DNA of 64,000 nucleotides from Actinomadura graeca (lineage in GTDB: Bacteria > Actinomycetota > Actinomycetes > Streptosporangiales > Streptosporangiaceae): NCBI RefSeq assembly GCF_019175365.1, contig NZ_CP059572.1:1984001-2048000 (forward strand), read 5' to 3'. The notes under the pieces are model-generated. The model was given only the letters and a program-made list of their open reading frames with translations, ran no database searches and was not told the DNA's origin. This document shows positions 59,275 to 64,000 of this stretch, in pieces (the stretch's first letter is position 1; each line of letters begins with the position of its first letter). The position numbers were made by a program, and so were the translations under genes.

Positions 59275-61119
59275 TCATTCCGTGATCACGTCGTTACCGT
59301 CCCCGGATTCCTTGCCGCTGACACCGGCCGAGTCGAACGTGGCCACCTCGTGCAGGACCCGCACCGCCCCCTGGACCAGCGGCAACGCCATCAGCGCGCC
59401 CGTCCCCTCGCCCAGCCGGAGCTCCAGGTCGATCAGCGGGCGCAGGCCGAGCGCCGCGAGGGCGGCGGCGTGGCCGGGTTCGGCGGAGCGGTGCCCGGCC
59501 ACGCAGGCGGCGAGGACGTCGGGGCACAGCGCCGCGGCGGCGAGGGCGGCGGAGCCCGCGATCACCCCGTCCAGGACGACCGGGACGCGCAGCGCCGCCG
59601 CACCGAGGACGAAACCGGCGATGGCGGCGTGTTCCAGCCCGCCGACCGCCGCGAGCACCTCCAGCGCCTCTCGCCGGGAGACGGCGGGTGGGGCGCCTGC
59701 CTCCGGCGGGTCGCCGGGGAGGAGCCCGTGGAGGGCGAGCGCGGTGCGGACGACCTCGATCTTGCGGGCGTGGGTGGCGTCGTCGATGCCGGTGCCGCGG
59801 CCGGTGACCTGCTCGGGCGGCAGCCCGGTGAAGGCGGCGACCAGGGCGGCGGACGCGGTGGTGTTGGCGATCCCCATGTCGCCGGTGACCAGGCAGCGGG
59901 CGCCGGCGGAGACCAGGTCGCGGGCCACCTCGATGCCGGTCTCGACGGCGCGGCGGGCCTCGTCCGCGGTCATCGCGGGGCCGCGCGTCATGTCGGCGGT
60001 GCCCGCTGCGACCTTGCGCGGCAGGAGGCCGGGCGCCGCGTCCAGCTCGGCGGCGACACCGACGTCGACGACGCTGACCTCGGCCCCGACCTGCGCCGCG
60101 AACGCGTTGACGACCGCGCCTCCGGCAAGGAAGTTGGCCACCATCTGCGCGGTGACCTCCTGTGGCCAGGGGGTCACGCCCTGGGCGTGGACGCCGTGGT
60201 CGGCGGCGAAGACGGCCACGGCGGCGGGTTCGGGCAGCGGCGGCGGGCACTGGCCGGCCAGCCCGGCGAGCCGCGCGGACACCTCCTCCAGGACGCCGAG
60301 GGAGCCCGGCGGCTTGGTGAGGCGGGCCTGGTGGTTGCGGGCGTCCCGGACGGCGGTCGCGTCGGGCGGCCCGATCGCGGCGGCGGTCTGCTCTAGCAGG
60401 TTCACGGTGTCCTCCCCGGGCAGCCCACGCCGCCCATACTCCTCTTCGTGCACCGCCCAGGCGAGGGGACGGCGGCGGGCCCAGCCGGTCAGCGCGAGGA
60501 CCGGCGCGGGCGGGAACGCCGCCACGTGCCCGGCGCACAGGTAGGCGACGATCTCGACGTGCGCGGGGAGGCCCAGCTCGGCGGCCAGCTCCCGTTCGTC
60601 GAAGAAGCTCACCCAGCCCACGCCGAGCCCCTCGGCGCGTGCGGCGAGCCACAGGTTCTCGACCGCGCAGGCCACCGAGTAGTGCGCCGTCCGGGGCTGG
60701 ACGTGGCGTCCGAGCGGGTTCCTTCCGCCCCGGGTGGGGTCGCAGGTGACGACGATGCTGACCGGCGCCTCGCGGATGGCCTCGACCTTGAGCCCGTCGA
60801 AGCGGGCGGCGCGCGCGGGCGGCAGCGTGGACGCGTACGAGGCCCGTTGCCGTTCGGCCAGTGCGCGGAGGCGTTCCCGCTTGGCCGCGTCCCGGATGAT
60901 GAGGAAGTCCCAGGGTTGGGTCAGTCCGACCGATGGGGCCCTGTGGGCGGCCTCCAGGACGCGGGTCAGGACGGAGTGGTCCACGGGCTCGGGTAGGAAT
61001 CCCTCTCGCATGTCGCGCCGCTCGGCGATGACCCGGTAGACCGCTTCCCGGTCGGGTGTGTCCCAGGGTGGGCTGGACACCGAGTTCGTAGGTGCCGAGC
61101 CGCTAGATCCCGAGTTCAC
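59275..61119 (-). CDS. cobT: BluB-CobT fusion: DMB synthase and nicotinate-nucleotide-DMB phosphoribosyltransferase
   Basis: The 614-residue protein is two enzymes. Residues about 20-230 are BluB-like (FMN-dependent 5,6-dimethylbenzimidazole synthase): HRAPSVGLTQPWDFLIIRD, VENLWLAARAEGLGVGWVS. Residues about 260-610 are CobT: LTKPPGSLGVLEE, FAADHGVHAQGVT, GDMGIANTTASAAL, GRGTGIDD. The fusion lets DMB pass straight to alpha-ribazole-phosphate synthesis. GTG 61119 overlaps the cobC stop by 17 bp, with GAGGG upstream. Confidence 0.92.
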   Translation of the reverse strand: MNSGSSGSAPTNSVSSPPWDTPDREAVYRVIAERRDMREGFLPEPVDHSVLTRVLEAAHRAPSVGLTQPWDFLIIRDAAKRERLRALAERQRASYASTLPPARAARFDGLKVEAIREAPVSIVVTCDPTRGGRNPLGRHVQPRTAHYSVACAVENLWLAARAEGLGVGWVSFFDERELAAELGLPAHVEIVAYLCAGHVAAFPPAPVLALTGWARRRPLAWAVHEEEYGRRGLPGEDTVNLLEQTAAAIGPPDATAVRDARNHQARLTKPPGSLGVLEEVSARLAGLAGQCPPPLPEPAAVAVFAADHGVHAQGVTPWPQEVTAQMVANFLAGGAVVNAFAAQVGAEVSVVDVGVAAELDAAPGLLPRKVAAGTADMTRGPAMTADEARRAVETGIEVARDLVSAGARCLVTGDMGIANTTASAALVAAFTGLPPEQVTGRGTGIDDATHARKIEVVRTALALHGLLPGDPPEAGAPPAVSRREALEVLAAVGGLEHAAIAGFVLGAAALRVPVVLDGVIAGSAALAAAALCPDVLAACVAGHRSAEPGHAAALAALGLRPLIDLELRLGEGTGALMALPLVQGAVRVLHEVATFDSAGVSGKESGDGNDVITE

Positions 61120-62173
61120 CGAGCACCCTCAGGAGCGCGTCGTTGGACGCGCGGTCGCGCACGGCGATCCGCAGCCAGTCCTTTCCGAGGCCGGGGAAGG
61201 TGTCCCCCCGCCGGACGGCGTATCCGCGCTGGCGCAGCAGGGCCCGTATGCCCAGGGCGTCCGGCACGCGCAGGCAAAGGAACGACGCACGCGCCTCGGG
61301 CACCACGTAGAGGCCGCGTCCGGTGAGCTCGGCCGCCAGCCGGTTCCGTTCGGCGGCCAGCCGGACGGCCCATTCCCCGGCCTCGGCGACGGCGTCCGGG
61401 GACGAGCACGCCTCGATCGCCACCAGCGCGGGCGTGGAGACGGCCCAGAGCGGCTGCGCCTCGGCCAGCCGCGCGACCAGCCGGGGATCGGCCAGGACGT
61501 ATCCGGCGCGCAGCCCGGCGAGCCCCCAGGTCTTGGTGAGGCTGCGGATCACGGCGACCCCGGCGGGAAGGCGCGTGGCCAGGGTCTCCGGCTCGCCGGG
61601 GACGCAGTCCATGAACGCCTCGTCGACCACGACGATCCGTTCCGGGGGGTGTGGGGGGTCGCCCCCCCACAAGAGACCGGGCCGTTCCGGCGCGGCGAGC
61701 GCGGCGACGGCCGCCGCCGGATGCAGCACGGACGTCGGGTTGGTCGGGTTGCCGATCACGACGAGGTCGGCGTCGGCGGGGACGGCGTCGGGGTCGAGGG
61801 TGAAGTCCTTGCCGAGGACGACCCGTTCCACCGCGTGCCCGGCGGCGCGCAGCGCGGCCTCCGGCTCGGTGAACTGGGGATGCACGACGACCGCCCGGCG
61901 CGGCTTCAGGACCCGCGCGAGCAGGACGAACGCCTCGGCGGCACCGGAGGTGAGCAGGACCTCCCCGGCGGACCTGCCGTGACGCCGCGCGACGGCCCGG
62001 CGGGCGGGGCGCGGGTCGGGGTAGGCGGCCAGGTCGGCGACGGAGGCGCGCAGCCGCTCGGCCAGCCAGGCCGGGGGCGTGCCGGTCCGCACGTTGACGG
62101 CGAAGTCGGCGAGGCCGTCGCCGACCTCGGCGTCCCCGTGGTGGCGCAGGTCCACCTCGTCCGGCGTCCCCAT
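61103..62173 (-). CDS. cobC: CobC/CobD-type threonine-phosphate decarboxylase-like aminotransferase
   Basis: The 356-residue PLP aminotransferase of the cobalamin pathway (Rv2231c/CobC type) provides aminopropanol phosphate. It has NVRTGTPPAW, GNPTNPTSVL, VVDEAFMD and SLTKTWGLAGLRAGY, with the PLP-Lys in SLTKTWG. A Gly/Pro-rich insert GLLWGGDPPHPPER before IVVVDEAF is encoded by the second 42-bp repeat copy. ATG 62173 overlaps the cobH stop (TGATG). Confidence 0.9.
   Translation of the reverse strand: MGTPDEVDLRHHGDAEVGDGLADFAVNVRTGTPPAWLAERLRASVADLAAYPDPRPARRAVARRHGRSAGEVLLTSGAAEAFVLLARVLKPRRAVVVHPQFTEPEAALRAAGHAVERVVLGKDFTLDPDAVPADADLVVIGNPTNPTSVLHPAAAVAALAAPERPGLLWGGDPPHPPERIVVVDEAFMDCVPGEPETLATRLPAGVAVIRSLTKTWGLAGLRAGYVLADPRLVARLAEAQPLWAVSTPALVAIEACSSPDAVAEAGEWAVRLAAERNRLAAELTGRGLYVVPEARASFLCLRVPDALGIRALLRQRGYAVRRGDTFPGLGKDWLRIAVRDRASNDALLRVLGELGI
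61639..61680 (-). repeat. 42-bp dispersed repeat, copy 2 (inside cobC)
   Basis: On the minus strand CCGGTCTCTTGT, centre GGGGGGGCG, ACCCCCCACACCCCC and GGAAC, matching copy 1 (44637-44678) at 37 of 42 positions. It can fold as GTGGGGGG/CCCCCCAC. The cobC frame stays open through it. Confidence 0.65.
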
Positions 62174-62766
62174 CAGCCCGCCGCCTCGTGGTAGAGCAGC
62201 GCGTTGACGGCGGCGGCGGCGACCACCGAGCCGCCCTTCTCGGAGACGTTGCTGAGCTGCGGCAGGCCGCTGGCGCGCAGCGCCCGCTTGGCGTCGGACG
62301 CGCCGACGAAGCCCACCGGCATGCCGATCACCAGCGCCGGGCGCACCCCGCGCTCGATGATCTCGGCGATGGCCTCGGCCGCGGACCCGACCACCCAGAC
62401 CGCGCCCGGCCCGACCTCCGCGTACGACAGCCGCACGGCGGCGGCCGAGCGGGTGATGCCCGCGGCGCGGGCCATCCGGGCGGCCGCGGGGTCGGTGGCG
62501 TGGCAGAGCGTCTCGCGCGCGCTGATCCCGGCGGCGACCATGCCCTCGTCGGTGACGATCGGAGCGCCGTCCCGCAGCGCGGCCCACCCCTGCCCGAGCG
62601 ACTCCTCCGAGGTCACCAGGTCCACCGCGTACTCCAGGTCGGCGGTGGCGTGGATGACCCGCTCGGCGACGGCGCGCCAGAGCGGCGGCATCGGCGACAG
62701 GTCGACGCGGGAGCGCAGGATCTCATACGACCGGACCTCGATCGGATGGGGCTGGCGTACGGTCAC
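62173..62766 (-). CDS. cobH: Precorrin-8X methylmutase
   Basis: The 197-residue enzyme moves the C-11 methyl group to C-12 to form hydrogenobyrinate. IEVRSYEILRSRVD opens the protein, the catalytic His lies in RVIHATADLEY (about residue 45) and GMPVGFVGASDAKRAL is a family signature. GTG 62766 has GGAGG at ideal spacing. Coupled to cobC. Confidence 0.95.
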   Translation of the reverse strand: MTVRQPHPIEVRSYEILRSRVDLSPMPPLWRAVAERVIHATADLEYAVDLVTSEESLGQGWAALRDGAPIVTDEGMVAAGISARETLCHATDPAAARMARAAGITRSAAAVRLSYAEVGPGAVWVVGSAAEAIAEIIERGVRPALVIGMPVGFVGASDAKRALRASGLPQLSNVSEKGGSVVAAAAVNALLYHEAAG

Positions 62767-62855
62767 TGAGCCTCCAGGCTGGTCGCGGCGGTCCTCGATG
62801 CCGCCGGTCGGTCTGTCGTCGCGCTCGGGCCGCGCCCGCGTCGCGCACCAGGGTT

Positions 62856-63425
62856 TCACGGCTTGTCGGACATAAGGCGGTTGGACAGGATTTGCCGGAC
62901 TTGATGCGCCGGGTCCTCGTCCGGGGCTTCGCGCGCCGCGGTGGCGACCGCGGCGGTGGCGTGGGCCGACCGCCGCTTCCGCACGACGAGACGGGCCTGC
63001 CCGCCGCCGGGCGCCCGGCCCGCGGGAAGGGCCGCGTGCAGGGCGGCCGCCTCGGCGACGCTGGCGGTGCCCGTCCGCGCGCGGACGGCGTCGGACGGAT
63101 GCGGCACGCCGACCCGCGCCAGCACGGCCACAGGGTAGGTGACCAGCGGGAGCCCGCGGGAACCGGCGGCGGCGCGCAGCAGCGGCTCGGCGGCCCGTCC
63201 GTCGGCGGTGGCGACACAGCGGACCTGCCGCGGCGCGAGGCCCGCCTCGGCGAGGACGAGGTCGATCAGGCCGCCCACCTCGCGGGCGCTCGCCCCGCTC
63301 GACGCCCCGACGCCGACGACCGCGGTCTCCGAGGTCTGGACGGCCTGCGAGGACTCCGCGGACCGCGAGGTCACCGCGGCCTGCGAGGACTCCGCGGCCG
63401 ACTCGTCATCCTGTGCTCCGCTCAT
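62856..63425 (-). CDS. cobE: CobE/CbiG C-terminal domain cobalamin protein
   Basis: The 189-residue protein has a disordered Ser/Ala/Gln N-terminal part (first 30 residues), then the GbiG-C/CobE core: VVGVGASSGASAREVGGLI, CVATADGR, GLPLVTYP and ARVGVPHPSDAV, a region used in precorrin ring opening. Its ATG overlaps the previous stop (ATGA). Only the C-terminal domain of CbiG is present. Confidence 0.85.
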   Translation of the reverse strand: MSGAQDDESAAESSQAAVTSRSAESSQAVQTSETAVVGVGASSGASAREVGGLIDLVLAEAGLAPRQVRCVATADGRAAEPLLRAAAGSRGLPLVTYPVAVLARVGVPHPSDAVRARTGTASVAEAAALHAALPAGRAPGGGQARLVVRKRRSAHATAAVATAAREAPDEDPAHQVRQILSNRLMSDKP

Positions 63426-64000
63426 GGGAGGCGGCCCTCGATCGGGACCGTCTCCGTCGGGCGGGCGGTCCTCGGCGCGCGCGGCACGGGGACGGTTCCG
63501 CCCCGCCGCGCCCAGACGGCGACCACGGAACCGCCCGAGGCCGCGGCGGGGGCGAGCGGCGTCACCTGGAGCCGGACGGCACCGGCGGTGAAGCCCTGCT
63601 CCGTGAGGACGTCGAGGATGGCCCGCGCCTCCTCGGCGGCCGCGAGGACGACCATCCGGCTCAGGGTCTCCGCCGCGTGCACGGCGAGGGCGGCCGACAT
63701 CTCCTGGCCACCGTGCCGGGCGAACACGGCGTCGGGTCCGGGAAGGTGCTCCAGGACGGAATGCCCGTGGCCGGGCGCGATCTCGCCGGGCGCGATCTCG
63801 CCTCGCGCCACCGCCACCCGCACGCCGTGCGCGCGGACGTTCCGCCGTATGCGCTCGCACGCCGTCTCTTCGCTTTCGACGGCGACCACGGCCGCTCCGA
63901 AGCGGGCGCACTCGATGCCCACAGAGCCATCGCCCGAACCGACGTCCCAGACCATGTCGCCTAGGCGCGGCCCCAGGCGGGCCAGCACGAACGCCCGGAT
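63422..64000 (-). CDS. cobL: Precorrin-6B C15-methyltransferase/decarboxylase, CbiT domain (CobL C-terminal part), 5' end outside window
   Basis: The open frame runs off the right edge. The visible 192 residues contain the SAM-binding start MVWDVGSGDGSVGIECAR and the AVESEETACERIRRN strand of CbiT. The usual partner domain CbiE would lie upstream, so a CobL fusion is likely. A 12-15 bp tandem duplication (63776-63803) codes for EIAPGEIAPG. It is the first gene seen of the leftward cobalamin operon. Confidence 0.88.
   Translation of the reverse strand: MRAFVLARLGPRLGDMVWDVGSGDGSVGIECARFGAAVVAVESEETACERIRRNVRAHGVRVAVARGEIAPGEIAPGHGHSVLEHLPGPDAVFARHGGQEMSAALAVHAAETLSRMVVLAAAEEARAILDVLTEQGFTAGAVRLQVTPLAPAAASGGSVVAVWARRGGTVPVPRAPRTARPTETVPIEGRLP

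Overview
The window is a single stretch of very GC-rich (about 72-74 %) actinobacterial chromosome. Frequent GTG/TTG starts, strong third-position GC, promoters that place TANNNT 6-8 nt before the start codon, a mycothiol-linked Rv2466c-type reductase, a Nur-like nickel box, and an ssbB/dynamin sporulation locus point to a mycelial, spore-forming member of the Streptosporangiales (Actinomadura-like) rather than to Streptomyces itself. That assignment is inference. I see no tRNA, rRNA, CRISPR array, prophage or complete insertion sequence.

Layout. 1-10.9 kb is a catabolic island: an LLM flavin oxidoreductase, an hpaE-hpaD-hpaG-like meta-cleavage operon, a puuC-puuD-like pair, a stand-alone glutamine amidotransferase, a fused acyl-CoA carboxylase carboxyltransferase and an amidase. 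Four of its promoters carry related TTTGG-type motifs. 10.9-17.4 kb is signalling: an orphan histidine kinase, a Ser/Thr kinase convergent with a SpoIIE/PP2C phosphatase, rpiB and a Pro/Gln/Met-rich membrane protein. 17.5-21.3 kb is a CbiMNQO-type ECF metal transporter with a CooC-like P-loop ATPase. A Nur-box-like site in front of cbiM suggests nickel. 21.4-33.7 kb holds housekeeping genes: Rv2466c-like reductase, aminopeptidase N, malQ, amidase, NERD protein, ilvD, FmdB-type zinc ribbon and an HNH nuclease with a hidden 48-codon leader gene.

33.8-49.6 kb contains a prolyl oligopeptidase, a methyltransferase, N-acetyltransferases, an HTH-TPR regulator, MscS, truncated haemoglobin, a GH13 glucosidase, a secreted S37-type peptidase, a thioesterase and ettA. 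49.0-52.6 kb carries a second HTH-TPR regulator with small partner genes and a diguanylate cyclase. 53.1-59.1 kb is a tight cobA-dynA-dynB-ssbB run. 59.3-64.0 kb is a cobalamin operon read leftward: cbiT domain, cobE/cbiG-C, cobH, cobC and a bluB-cobT fusion, mostly with overlapping stops and starts.

The points most worth a second look are the twin promoters and operator-like sites of the catabolic island; two HTH-TPR regulator modules whose roughly 100-residue partner proteins look related to each other; a 42-bp dispersed repeat lying in frame inside two unrelated genes; a probable frameshift near 49165; the Nur-like box; the hidden gene before the HNH nuclease; and the BluB-CobT fusion. All calls come from reading the sequence; no database search was run.
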